This document shows positions 26,462 through 36,568 of a stretch of DNA of 64,000 bases, one piece after another (the stretch's first letter is position 1; the number at the start of each line of letters is the position of its first letter). The stretch spans positions 62,001 to 126,000 of the forward strand of contig JAILWQ010000001.1 in NCBI GenBank assembly GCA_025698865.1, in the 5' to 3' direction. The notes below the pieces were generated by a model. It saw nothing but the letters and a program-made list of their open reading frames with translations, searched no databases and was not told where the DNA came from. The translations under genes were made by a program, and so were the position numbers. Origin of the DNA: Erythrobacter sp. (GTDB lineage Bacteria; Pseudomonadota; Alphaproteobacteria; Sphingomonadales; Sphingomonadaceae).

Positions 26462-26521
26462 TTTACAGCTTTACATCGTAAATTGCCGTATTGGCGCTTC
26501 CACGACAAGATATTTTGTAAA
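26462..26521. promoter_or_regulatory. Clustered TTTACA/TGTAAA half-sites between the RamB-like gene and aceA
   Basis: TTTACA occurs at 26462-26467 and 26470-26475. The second copy forms a dyad TTTAC-ATC-GTAAA at 26470-26482, and TGTAAA appears at 26516-26521. Such spaced, mirrored half-sites in a divergent regulator/target spacer suggest the operator of the adjacent RamB-like regulator. No experimental motif is known to me for this protein. Confidence 0.55.
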
Positions 26522-26590
26522 TTCCCTGCGAGTCCCAGCACCACCTCTGTATTTCATGCTCATACACGGATCGGACGCAGGAGATTTCCA

Positions 26591-28189
26591 ATGACCTATC
26601 AGAGCCACATCGCGCGGTTGGGCGACACCATCGGCAAGGCCGGCGCTTCATGGGCTGCCATCGACGGCGAGAGTGCTGCGCGCATGGCCGTGCAGAACCG
26701 CTTCCCGACCGGCCTCGACATCGCCCGTTACACCGCCGGCATTCTGCGCGCCGACATGGAAGCCTATGACGCGGACCCGGCGAACTACACCCAGTCGCTC
26801 GGCTGCTGGCATGGCTTCATCGCCCAGCAGAAGATGATCAGCATCAAGAAGCATTTCGGCACGACGAAGCGCAAGTACCTCTATCTGTCGGGCTGGATGA
26901 TCGCCGCCCTGCGCAGCGAATTCGGTCCGCTGCCCGACCAGTCAATGCACGAGAAGACGTCGGTCCCCGCGCTGATCGAGGAGATCTACACCTTCCTGCG
27001 CCAGGCCGATGCACGCGAACTCGGTGGCCTGTTCCGCGAGCTCGACGCCGCCAAGGAAGCGGGCGATGCGGTCAACACCCACCGCCTGCTGCACCAGATC
27101 GACGAGCACGAGACGCATATCGTCCCGATCATCGCCGATATCGACGCGGGCTTCGGCAATGCCGAAGCGACCTATCTGCTCGCCAGGAAGATGATCGAGG
27201 CCGGTGCCTGCGCGCTCCAGATCGAGAATCAGGTTTCGGACGAGAAGCAGTGCGGCCATCAGGACGGCAAGGTCACCGTTCCGCACGAGGACTTTCTCCA
27301 GAAAATCCGCGCAATCCGCTATGCTTTCCTCGAACTCGGCGTTCCCGACGGCATCATCGTCGCGCGGACCGACAGCCTGGGAGCAGGACTGACCAAGCAG
27401 ATCGCTTATTCGAGCGAACCGGGCGATCTGGGCGACCAGTACAATTCCTTCCTCGATTGCGAGGAGGTCGATCCGGCGAACATCGCCAACGGGCAGGTCT
27501 TCATCAGCCGCGACGGCAAGCTGATGGCGCCTAGGCGTCTGCCCTCGAACCTCTATCAATTCCGTGCCGGAACCGGCGAGGATCGCTGCGTTCTCGACTG
27601 CATCACGTCGCTTCAGAACGGCGCGGACCTGCTCTGGATCGAGACCGAGAAGCCGCATATCGGCCAGATCGGCGGCATGGTCGACCGTATCCGCGAGGTC
27701 GTTCCGAACGCCAAGCTCGTCTACAACAATTCGCCGAGCTTCAACTGGACGCTGAACTTCCGCCAGCAAGTGTACGATGCCTGGGCCGGGGAAGGCCGCG
27801 ACCTTTCGGAATACGACCGGGCCAAGCTGATGAGCGTCGATTACGACAGCACCGACCTCGCCGTCGAGGCCGACGAACGTATCCGCACGTTCCAGAAGGA
27901 TGCGGCGGCGCAGGCGGGGATTTTCCACCACCTCATCACCCTGCCCACCTACCACACGGCGGCGCTGAGCACCGACAATCTCGCCAAGCGCTATTTCGGG
28001 GAGGACGGCATGCTCGGTTACGTCAAGCCGGTGCAGCGCGAAGAAATCCGCCAAGGCATCGCCTGCGTGAAGCACCAGAACATGGCCGGCTCCGACATGG
28101 GTGACGACCACAAGGAATACTTTGCCGGGGAAGCCGCGCTGAAGGCGGGCGGCAAGGACAACACCATGAACCAGTTCGCCGCAGCCTGA
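26591..28189 (+). CDS. aceA: Isocitrate lyase
   Basis: This 532-aa cytoplasmic enzyme cleaves isocitrate to glyoxylate and succinate, the first step of the glyoxylate shunt. Metal and substrate residues are visible in PIIADIDAGFGNAEATYLL. The active-site loop reads KQCGH at 219-223 (classically KKCGH), followed by HTAALSTDNLAK-type sequence near the end. The length fits the long isocitrate lyase type. ATG 26591 has AGGAG upstream and gives the family N-terminus. It is divergent from the RamB-like regulator and followed after 11 bases by a small gene. Malate synthase is not in the window. Confidence 0.96.
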   Translation: MTYQSHIARLGDTIGKAGASWAAIDGESAARMAVQNRFPTGLDIARYTAGILRADMEAYDADPANYTQSLGCWHGFIAQQKMISIKKHFGTTKRKYLYLSGWMIAALRSEFGPLPDQSMHEKTSVPALIEEIYTFLRQADARELGGLFRELDAAKEAGDAVNTHRLLHQIDEHETHIVPIIADIDAGFGNAEATYLLARKMIEAGACALQIENQVSDEKQCGHQDGKVTVPHEDFLQKIRAIRYAFLELGVPDGIIVARTDSLGAGLTKQIAYSSEPGDLGDQYNSFLDCEEVDPANIANGQVFISRDGKLMAPRRLPSNLYQFRAGTGEDRCVLDCITSLQNGADLLWIETEKPHIGQIGGMVDRIREVVPNAKLVYNNSPSFNWTLNFRQQVYDAWAGEGRDLSEYDRAKLMSVDYDSTDLAVEADERIRTFQKDAAAQAGIFHHLITLPTYHTAALSTDNLAKRYFGEDGMLGYVKPVQREEIRQGIACVKHQNMAGSDMGDDHKEYFAGEAALKAGGKDNTMNQFAAA

Positions 28190-28200
28190 GGAGAGTGAAG

Positions 28201-28398
28201 GTGACTACGATGACCGAAGACACACCGAAGACGGAACCGGGGCGGGCCCGCGCCCTGTTCTCCACCGCCGATTTCCGCCTGCTGCGGGCCGCGCTGACCA
28301 GCCACGCCCGCCAGACCGACGATCGCGAGGAGCTGGCGAAGATCAACGCGCTTCACCACCGGCTGGGCAATTACGTGCCCAACGCGGAACAGGTTTAG
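28201..28398 (+). CDS. Small hypothetical protein downstream of aceA
   Basis: This is a 65-aa charged protein with a helical core (FSTADFRLLRAALTSHARQ, EELAKINALHHRLGNYV). GAGGAGAG ends 5 bases before GTG 28201, which favours that start over GTG 28195; ATG 28210 is a third option. Its position right behind aceA and before a hairpin suggests co-transcription with isocitrate lyase. No function is recognised. Confidence 0.65.
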   Translation: MTTMTEDTPKTEPGRARALFSTADFRLLRAALTSHARQTDDREELAKINALHHRLGNYVPNAEQV

Positions 28399-28423
28399 AG
28401 TTCAGTTCTCCTGGGGAGGAGAA

Positions 28424-28460
28424 ACGGCCGTCGGAGGTTCCCCAAGCCTCCGGCGGCCGT
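28424..28460 (+). terminator. Strong hairpin between the aceA unit and korB, probable terminator
   Basis: A 14-bp stem is formed by 28424-28437 (ACGGCCGTCGGAGG) and 28447-28460 (CCTCCGGCGGCCGT), with one U-G pair and a 9-base loop. It lies between the convergent aceA-side small gene (ends 28398) and korB (ends 28506). The following T content is weak (CATTCGTTTG), so it may act in both directions. Confidence 0.7.
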
Positions 28461-28505
28461 CATTCGTTTGAAACGGGGCGTAGCAAGGTGCTGGACCGGG
28501 CCCGG

Positions 28506-29540
28506 TCAGACAGGGTCCTGCGCGGTGCCGTCGACCGTCCAGGTCTGGCCCGAGCCAAGCAGGCGCGCGAGATTGGCGGTCTTGCCCTCGCTCGCCTTCT
28601 CCCGCTCGGCGATCACCGCTTCCTCGAAGGTCGGGCGCGGATCGTCGTAAAGCACGCCCAATGCCATCGGGAATTCGCCGAAAGGCATCTCGACCAGCAT
28701 GTGCGCCAGCGAGCGGTTGGCGACGTCGTGCACGATCACGTCGGCCGCTTCCCAGTCGCCATCAGCCACGTCGACCACTTTCAGCGTCAGCGCCTCCCGG
28801 TCGAGCGCGATGCCCTTGGTATCGCCCGCGAACAGCATCGGCTTTCCGTTTTCGAGCCAGAGCTGGCGATCTTCCGCACCCTTGGGCGCGGCGAAATCGT
28901 CGAACACGTCCTTGTTGTAGACGATGCAGTTCTGGAAAATCTCGACGAAGGCCGCGCCCTGATGGGCATGGGCTGCGGTCAGCACTTCAGGCAGCTTCTT
29001 CGACACGTCGAAACCGCGTGCGACGAACCGCGCGCCGGCACCCAGGGCGAAGGCTGCGGGGCGCGCGGGGTGGTCGTAGCTGCCGATCGGGGTGGACGGC
29101 GACTTGGTCCCCTCACGGCTGGTCGGCGAGGCCTGGCCCTTGGTTAGGCCGTAGATCTCGTTGTTGAACAGCATGATCTGCATGTTCACGTTGCGGCGCA
29201 GGACATGCATCAAATGGTTGCCGCCGATCGAAAGCCCGTCGCCATCACCCGTAACCAGCCAGATGTCGAGTTCCGGGTTGGCAAGCTTGACCCCGGTCGC
29301 AAAAGCCGGTGCGCGGCCGTGGATGGTGTGGAAACCGTAGCTCTCGATGTAGTAAGGGAAGCGGCTGGAGCAGCCGATGCCGCTGATGAACACCGTGTTT
29401 GCGGGATCGGCGCCGAGCTGTGGCAGGGTGCGCTGCACCGCCTTCAGAATGGCGTAGTCCCCGCAACCCGGGCACCAGCGCACCTCCTGGTCGGTTTCCC
29501 AGTCCTTGAGCGTGGTTTCGATCTTTACCGGTGCGTTCAC
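28506..29540 (-). CDS. korB: 2-oxoacid:ferredoxin oxidoreductase subunit beta
   Basis: This 344-aa thiamine-diphosphate subunit decarboxylates a 2-oxoacid (likely 2-oxoglutarate) to the acyl-CoA and reduces ferredoxin. CPGCGD at 23-28 begins the catalytic domain, and WLVTGDGDGLSIGGNHL is the TPP/Mg motif. NNEIYGLTKGQASPTS follows in typical family form. Its start overlaps the korA stop (ATGA), so the two subunits are made together. No ferredoxin gene is adjacent, although a ferredoxin-NADP reductase begins at 63497. The exact 2-oxoacid is inferred from family resemblance. Confidence 0.92.
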   Translation of the reverse strand: MNAPVKIETTLKDWETDQEVRWCPGCGDYAILKAVQRTLPQLGADPANTVFISGIGCSSRFPYYIESYGFHTIHGRAPAFATGVKLANPELDIWLVTGDGDGLSIGGNHLMHVLRRNVNMQIMLFNNEIYGLTKGQASPTSREGTKSPSTPIGSYDHPARPAAFALGAGARFVARGFDVSKKLPEVLTAAHAHQGAAFVEIFQNCIVYNKDVFDDFAAPKGAEDRQLWLENGKPMLFAGDTKGIALDREALTLKVVDVADGDWEAADVIVHDVANRSLAHMLVEMPFGEFPMALGVLYDDPRPTFEEAVIAEREKASEGKTANLARLLGSGQTWTVDGTAQDPV

Positions 29541-31522
29541 GAGCTGTGCTCCTGCGATTGCGGAGAGGTTTCGCGGCGCAGCGATCCATCGTCGTGGCCG
29601 GATTGCATGGTCGGCAATTGCTGCCGGTTCACCTCGACCTCGCCGCCTTCATTGCCTTCGATCCCGTCGAAATACCGGCCGATCGCAGTGACCAGCTCCG
29701 CGATCTGGAAAGGCTGGCCGCTGGTTTTGGTCAGCGGCTGTGCATCGACCAGGAACTGGTCGCGCAGCACGGTCTTGAACTGGCCGGTGTTCATCTCGGG
29801 CACGAGGATATTGTCGTAACCGCGCAGCAGTTCGCCGAGATTCTTCGGCAGCGGCCAGACATGGCGGACATGAATGTGGCTGACATCGCAGCCCTTCGCC
29901 CGCGCCTTGCGGACCGCCTGATGAATCGGACCGAAGGTCGAGCCCCAGCCCACCACCGCGAGCTTGCCCGAAGTCTCGCCGAGCGAGACCTCCTGATCGG
30001 GCACGTCGATGTTTTCGATCTTGGCCTTGCGCAGATCGGTCATCGCCTGATGGTTGTCGGGCGAATAATCGATATTGCCGGTTTCCTGGTGCTTCTCGAT
30101 CCCGCCGATGCGATGCATCATGCCCTTGGTTCCGGGCTTGATCCACGGCCGCGCGCCATGTTCGTCGCGCTTGTAGGGCAGCAATTGCTCGCCACGCGGT
30201 TCTTCGAGGAAAGTCGCCGGAAAGGGCTCGAATTCGGCCGGGTCCGGCACTTTCCACGGTTCGGCGGCATTGGCGATGTAACCGTCGGTCAGCAGCATCA
30301 CCGGGGTCATGTATTTCACCGCAATGCGGCACGCCTCGATCGCGACCTCGAAAGCGTCGGATGGGCTGCGCGCGGCGAGCACCGGCATCGACGCATCGCC
30401 GTTGCGGCCGTAGACCGCCTGGTAGAGGTCGCTCTGCTCGGTCTTGGTCGGCAGGCCGGTCGACGGGCCGCCGCGCTGCGAATTGACGATCACCAGCGGC
30501 AGCTCGGTCATGATCGCGAGGCCCATCGCCTCGGTCTTCAATGCGATGCCGGGGCCGCTCGAACTGGTGACGCCCAGCTGCCCCGCATAGCTCGCCCCGA
30601 TGGCGGCGCAGACCGCGGCGATCTCGTCTTCCGCCTGGAAGGTGGTGACACCGAATTCCTTGAGCCGGGCGAGATGATGCAAAATCGCGCTCGCCGGAGT
30701 GATCGGATAGCCGCCAAAGAACATCGGCAGCTCGGCAAGCTGCGCGCCCGCGACGAGGCCGAGCGAAACGGCCTCCGCCCCGGTCACGGTGCGGTAGAGA
30801 CCCGGCGCGCTGGGCACGGGCGGAACGGTCAGCTGCTTCAGCGGCCCGGCAAGTTCGGCCGTTTCGCCATAAGCGTGCCCGGCATCGAGCGCGGCGATGT
30901 TGGCATCGGCGATGTCCGGCTTGTTCCTGAACTTCGCCCGCAGCCACTGGTGGATCGGATCGCGCGGACGATCGAACATCCACAGCGCGAGGCCGAGCGT
31001 CCACATGTTCTTCGACCGCAACGCGTCCTTGTTGCCGAGACCGAAGGGTTTCACCGCCTCGATCGTCTTCTCGCTGATGTCGAAGGCCAGCACGTCGTAT
31101 TTGGCGAGGCTGTCGTCCTCGAGCGGATTGCTCTCGTACTGCGCCTTGTCGAGATTGCGTTTGGTGAAGGCGCCGGTGTCGGCGATCACCAGCCCGCCGG
31201 GCTTGAGCGCAGCGATGTTGGTCTTGAGCGCTGCCGGGTTCATTGCGACCAGCACGTCGGGCGCGTCGCCGGCCGTGTTGATCTGGCGGCTGCCGAAATT
31301 GATCTGGAAGGCGGAAACGCCGAACAGGGTGCCCTGCGGCGCGCGGATCTCCGCCGGAAAGTCCGGGAAAGTGGCGAGATCGTTGCCGGCAAGCGCGGTC
31401 GACAGGGTGAACTGGCCGCCGGTCAGCTGCATGCCGTCGCCACTGTCGCCGGCAAAGCGGACGACGACCGCTTCGGGAGTTTCCGCCGCTTCGCGCGGGC
31501 TTTCGACCTGCTGGGTCGCCAT
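29537..31522 (-). CDS. korA: 2-oxoacid:acceptor oxidoreductase subunit alpha (fused gamma-alpha)
   Basis: This 661-aa partner of KorB has an N-terminal gamma-like domain (VVRFAGDSGDGMQLTGG, about residues 20-200), the alpha pyrimidine-binding part (GYPITPASAILHHLA, FQAEDEIAAVCAAIGASYAG, TSSSGPGIALKTEAMGLA) and the domain ending with VPEMNTGQF. The gamma-alpha fusion is normal for this two-subunit class. ATG 31522 is chosen over 31603, which lies in the spacer shared with the divergent hydrolase gene. Together with aceA it suggests flexible TCA-cycle carbon flow in an aerobe. Confidence 0.92.
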   Translation of the reverse strand: MATQQVESPREAAETPEAVVVRFAGDSGDGMQLTGGQFTLSTALAGNDLATFPDFPAEIRAPQGTLFGVSAFQINFGSRQINTAGDAPDVLVAMNPAALKTNIAALKPGGLVIADTGAFTKRNLDKAQYESNPLEDDSLAKYDVLAFDISEKTIEAVKPFGLGNKDALRSKNMWTLGLALWMFDRPRDPIHQWLRAKFRNKPDIADANIAALDAGHAYGETAELAGPLKQLTVPPVPSAPGLYRTVTGAEAVSLGLVAGAQLAELPMFFGGYPITPASAILHHLARLKEFGVTTFQAEDEIAAVCAAIGASYAGQLGVTSSSGPGIALKTEAMGLAIMTELPLVIVNSQRGGPSTGLPTKTEQSDLYQAVYGRNGDASMPVLAARSPSDAFEVAIEACRIAVKYMTPVMLLTDGYIANAAEPWKVPDPAEFEPFPATFLEEPRGEQLLPYKRDEHGARPWIKPGTKGMMHRIGGIEKHQETGNIDYSPDNHQAMTDLRKAKIENIDVPDQEVSLGETSGKLAVVGWGSTFGPIHQAVRKARAKGCDVSHIHVRHVWPLPKNLGELLRGYDNILVPEMNTGQFKTVLRDQFLVDAQPLTKTSGQPFQIAELVTAIGRYFDGIEGNEGGEVEVNRQQLPTMQSGHDDGSLRRETSPQSQEHSS

Positions 31523-31689
31523 GGAATTACCTCTTCGCACGCCGGAAGGGCGTGTCTTTCCTCGTATGGCAGCGGAGGTAGGAGCCGCGCCCCGCCCCGG
31601 CAATGATTTTCGTGAGACACAAGAATTGTCGAGTGGAAATGAGGCGCCGAGCCGCTATCTCGGATGCCGCAGGAAGAAAGAGGATGCCC

Positions 31690-32643
31690 ATGGCCGACAC
31701 CGAACATTACGTGCGCGACGATGTCCGCGGGTTTCTCGACATGCTCGAACAGATCGGCAGCCCCGGCGTCGATCAGGTCGGTGCTGTCGTGGGACGCGAA
31801 CAGATGCGGGCAATGGGCGCGTTGGCGGATGCCGACGCGATCGCGCTGCCGGTGAAGCGCGACCTCTCCTGTCCCGGGCCGGCAGGCGAGATACCTCTGC
31901 GGCTCTACGACACGCGCGAAAGCCGCTCGGCGGGGGCTTGCGTGGTCTTCATTCACGGTGGCGGTTTCGTCATCGGCGATATCGAGGTCTACGATGCCCT
32001 TTGTACCGAGATCGCACATCAGCTCGACCTGCCCGTGGTCTCGATCGAGTACCGGCTTGCGCCCGAGCACCCCTTCCCCGCCGCACCCGACGATTGCGAG
32101 GCGGCGGCGCGCTGGATCGCCTCCTCTCCCGAGGCGTTGGGCCGCGAGATCACCGGCCTCGTCATCACCGGCGACAGCGCGGGCGGCAATCTCACGATCG
32201 TCACCACCAACGCGCTGACGAACGATCCGGCCGATGCGCCGGTGCTGTTGCAGGCGCCGATCTATCCGGTGGCGAGCGACGTCTCGCAGCATGACAGCCT
32301 TGCCCTGTTCGGCGACGGCTTTCTGCTGACCGGAGCGGCCATGTCGTTCTTCACCCGGTCCTATGGCGGGGACAGCAGCAATCCGCGCCACACGCCGATG
32401 GTGGGCGATTGCTCCAACACGCCGCCGACCGTCATCTGCACCGCCGGGCTCGACCCCTTGCGCGATTCGGGCCGGGAATATGCGGCGCATCTCATCCAGC
32501 AGGGGACCGAAGTGAGCTATTTCGAATTCCCGGGTATCATTCACGGCTTCACGACCTTGCGCAAAGCCATTCCCAGCGGTCAGAAAGACCTCGAGGCGTT
32601 TCTCGGCGCGATCCGCCTCAAGCTCGATCGGATCGCGGCATGA
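31690..32643 (+). CDS. Alpha/beta hydrolase, hormone-sensitive lipase family esterase
   Basis: This 317-aa esterase of the HSL family carries oxyanion motif HGGGFVIGD, nucleophile GDSAGGN, catalytic Asp in GLDPLRDSG and His in GIIHGFTTL. SIEYRLAPEHPFPAAPDD is a family hallmark. No signal peptide is seen, so it is probably cytoplasmic. ATG 31690 has AAGAGGA at a good distance, whereas ATG 31684 overlaps that site. Its stop overlaps the rppH ATG (ATGA), implying coupling. The natural substrate is unknown. Confidence 0.92.
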   Translation: MADTEHYVRDDVRGFLDMLEQIGSPGVDQVGAVVGREQMRAMGALADADAIALPVKRDLSCPGPAGEIPLRLYDTRESRSAGACVVFIHGGGFVIGDIEVYDALCTEIAHQLDLPVVSIEYRLAPEHPFPAAPDDCEAAARWIASSPEALGREITGLVITGDSAGGNLTIVTTNALTNDPADAPVLLQAPIYPVASDVSQHDSLALFGDGFLLTGAAMSFFTRSYGGDSSNPRHTPMVGDCSNTPPTVICTAGLDPLRDSGREYAAHLIQQGTEVSYFEFPGIIHGFTTLRKAIPSGQKDLEAFLGAIRLKLDRIAA

Positions 32644-33125
32644 GCGATCCTCAACGCGAACTCGGCTATCGTCCCTGCGTCGGCGTGATGCTGGTCAATG
32701 CCGCCGGCAAGGTGTTCGTCGGGCGCCGGATCGACAACAAGGAAGGCGACTGGTGGCAGATGCCCCAGGGCGGCGTCGATCCGGGCGAGGACCTGAAAGA
32801 CGCCGCGCTGCGCGAACTGAACGAGGAAACCGGCGCGAAGGCCGAGCATGTCACCATCCTCCAGCGGATGGAGGAGCCGATGCGCTACGACCTGCCGGAA
32901 GAGCTGATCGGCAAGCTGTGGAACGGCAAATATCGCGGGCAGGAACAGGTCTGGTATCTCGCCCGCTTCACCGGGTCCGACGCCGATATCGACCTCGAGG
33001 CGCACGATCCGCCCGAATTCTGCGACTGGAAATGGGTTGATCCCGACCAGCTTCCCGAGCTGATAGTGCCGTTCAAGAAGCGCGTCTATCGCGCCGTGGT
33101 CGAGGCGTTTCGCGAGATCGTCTGA
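32640..33125 (+). CDS. rppH: RNA pyrophosphohydrolase RppH (Nudix)
   Basis: This 161-aa enzyme removes pyrophosphate from the 5' end of mRNA to start decay. A complete Nudix box, GGVDPGEDLKDAALREL plus NEETGA, spans residues 44-66. The family N-terminus GYRPCVGVMLVN, DWWQMPQGG and the EQVWYLARF segment are all present. Related Nudix enzymes hydrolyse dinucleoside polyphosphates, but the pattern fits RppH best. It overlaps the upstream esterase by 4 bases and is convergent with the TPR gene after a 4-base gap. Confidence 0.93.
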   Translation: MSDPQRELGYRPCVGVMLVNAAGKVFVGRRIDNKEGDWWQMPQGGVDPGEDLKDAALRELNEETGAKAEHVTILQRMEEPMRYDLPEELIGKLWNGKYRGQEQVWYLARFTGSDADIDLEAHDPPEFCDWKWVDPDQLPELIVPFKKRVYRAVVEAFREIV

Positions 33126-33129
33126 CGGA

Positions 33130-33636
33130 TCAGTTCGACTGCACCGCCTCGGCATCGGGCATTACCGCTTCGGCGGTGAGCACGCGTTCCGAGGGGCCGG
33201 TGGCGATCGCGGCGGCGAGGCTCCGGGTCTCCTCGCATCCCGAACCGCACAGCGATTCCAGCTTGGCGAGATTGAGGCGCGCCTTTTCGAGAGCGCCCTT
33301 CTCCACCAAGGCCGCACCCTCGCCCGAGATCGCCGCGTAATTGCGCGGTTCGCGGACGAGTGCTTCGCGGTAATAGCTGATTGCCTTGCCCTGAAGCCCC
33401 TCGCTGCGCGCCGCTTCCGCAAGGCGCAGCAGGGTGGGCGTGTAACCGGGATCGACGGTGAGCGCCGCCTCGAAGGCGTCGATCGCAGCCTGCGTTTCCC
33501 CGGCATCCAGCGATGCCTGACCTTGCGCGAGCAACATCGCGGCGCGCGGCGCCGGATCGCGCTCGGCTCCGAACCCGGCGCTGGCCGTGACGGCGAGAGC
33601 GAGCGAAAGGGCGGCGGCGGCTGGGGCGAAACGCAT
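33130..33636 (-). CDS. Exported tetratricopeptide-repeat protein
   Basis: This 168-aa protein has a cleavable signal peptide (MRFAPAAAALSLALAVTASAGFG) and about three TPR units (QASLDAGETQAAIDAFEAAL, ISYYREALVREPRNYAAIS), so it is periplasmic. Two Cys in LCGSGCEE may form a disulphide. GCAGGAGA upstream supports ATG 33636 over 33684. It follows rsmB by 61 bases on the same strand. The function is not known beyond a protein-interaction scaffold. Confidence 0.82.
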   Translation of the reverse strand: MRFAPAAAALSLALAVTASAGFGAERDPAPRAAMLLAQGQASLDAGETQAAIDAFEAALTVDPGYTPTLLRLAEAARSEGLQGKAISYYREALVREPRNYAAISGEGAALVEKGALEKARLNLAKLESLCGSGCEETRSLAAAIATGPSERVLTAEAVMPDAEAVQSN

Positions 33637-33697
33637 CAGGGTCTCCTGCAAACTGGCGCGGGACGTGGTTGGCGGATGGGCCATCGTCGATCAGCTA

Positions 33698-34876
33698 TCA
33701 CGCCGCGCCTGCACAGGCGATGAAAAATCCGTCGGTCCCGTCATGGTGCGGGGTGAGCCGAATGCCCTGCCCGCGCTCGCGGCCGAGCGGCAGCACAATT
33801 TGACGCGGCGCCAGTGCCGGATGGCGCTCGATCAGCGCGGCGAACTGGTCGGGTCCTTCGGCGTCGAGCAGCGAACAGACCACGTAGACCAGCCGCCCGC
33901 CGGGGCGCAGCAGGCGCGTGGCATTGTCCAGTATCTGCGCCTGTGTCGCGACCAGGCGATCGAGCGATTGAGGCGTCAACCGCCAGCGCGCCTCGGGATT
34001 GCGGCGCCAGGTGCCGGTGCCCGAGCAGGGCGCATCGACCAGCACGGCATCTGCCTGCCCGGCGAGGTCCTGCAACGCCTCCATCTCGCGACCGGGATCG
34101 AGCAGGCGCGTCTCGATCGTGGTGGCGCCGGCCCGCTCGGCGCGCGGAGCGAGTTTGGACAGGCGGCCGCGATCGGTGTCGCAGGCGACCAGCCGCCCGA
34201 GATTGTCCATCGCCGCGGCCAGCGCCAGCGTCTTGCCGCCGCCGCCGGCGCACAGGTCGATCACAGTCTCCCCCGGCTGGGCGTCGAGCGCGAGGCAGGC
34301 GAGCTGCGAGCCGGTGTCTTGGATCTCGGCCAGCCCGTCGCGATAGGCGGGCCATTGCTCGACCTTCGTGCCCGCAGCGACGCGCAAACCCTGCGGCGCA
34401 GCGGTCGGTTCGGCTTCTTCGGGAAGGTCGATCCCCGCACGATCGGTTTTCAGCGTGTTGACGCGCAGATCAAGCGGCGCCCGATCGAGCAGCGCCGTCG
34501 CTTCCTGATCGGCTATGCCATCGGCGGCGAGCCTTTGCGCGAGCCAGTCCGGCGCGATGCCGCCCTGCGCCACGGCCTCACCCTCTCCGATGGGCGCGGG
34601 GCCATATTGCGAGCCATCGAACAGCGGTGCGATCGCCGGATCGACCTCGGCCAGACGCAGCATCGCCGCGCGCCCGCTTTCAGGAATCGGACCGCAAGCA
34701 CGGATCGCGGCATAGACCAGCTCGCGGATCGCCCTCCGGTCCTTCGATCCGGCAAAGCGATTGCCGCGAAACCAGTCGGCCAGAATACGGTCGGCAGGAG
34801 CGCCCTGCCCCCGTGCGGCCGTAACGATGGCGTCGAGCAGTTCAATCGAAGTCGCGACACGCGCGGCGGGGGTCAT
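33698..34876 (-). CDS. RsmB/NOP-family RNA cytosine-5 methyltransferase
   Basis: This 392-aa SAM-dependent enzyme methylates a cytosine in RNA, most likely 16S rRNA as RsmB does. The SAM site is DLCAGGGGKTLALAA (about 207-221). The two active Cys of the family are in DAPCSGTG (Cys284) and VVCSLLDAEG (Cys334), the second being the expected nucleophile. The N-terminal helical region is short compared with E. coli RsmB (429 aa), so an exact rsmB call is not certain. It is downstream of guaB, separated by a hairpin array at 34921-35009. Confidence 0.88.
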   Translation of the reverse strand: MTPAARVATSIELLDAIVTAARGQGAPADRILADWFRGNRFAGSKDRRAIRELVYAAIRACGPIPESGRAAMLRLAEVDPAIAPLFDGSQYGPAPIGEGEAVAQGGIAPDWLAQRLAADGIADQEATALLDRAPLDLRVNTLKTDRAGIDLPEEAEPTAAPQGLRVAAGTKVEQWPAYRDGLAEIQDTGSQLACLALDAQPGETVIDLCAGGGGKTLALAAAMDNLGRLVACDTDRGRLSKLAPRAERAGATTIETRLLDPGREMEALQDLAGQADAVLVDAPCSGTGTWRRNPEARWRLTPQSLDRLVATQAQILDNATRLLRPGGRLVYVVCSLLDAEGPDQFAALIERHPALAPRQIVLPLGRERGQGIRLTPHHDGTDGFFIACAGAA

Positions 34877-34920
34877 GCCTCTCCAACTCCGCCTAGATCG
34901 CGAGCGGCCAAGGCTTCGTA

Positions 34921-35009
34921 TCCTCTCCGGCGGGCGGAGAGGAATTTGGTGTGGCCCTGCTCCTCTCCGCTTGCCGGAGAGGATGGCGAAGCTTGCTCCG
35001 ATACGGAGC
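34921..35009. repeat. Hairpin array between guaB and the RNA methyltransferase gene
   Basis: Two near-identical inverted repeats sit exactly 40 bases apart. TCCTCTCCG at 34921-34929 pairs with CGGAGAGGA at 34935-34943, and the same arms recur at 34961-34969 and 34975-34983. A third dyad, GCTCCG-ATA-CGGAGC, is at 34995-35009. The arms resemble REP-type intergenic elements. The array fills most of the 153-base spacer and could limit read-through or stabilise mRNA ends. Confidence 0.75.
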
Positions 35010-35029
35010 TAGCGCAGCGTGGAGAGGTC

Positions 35030-36568
<1,539 letters not shown>

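Noticed and set aside
29531..31606. A 691-codon plus-strand frame opposite korA
   Set aside because: korA has full family motifs on the other strand; this frame has none.
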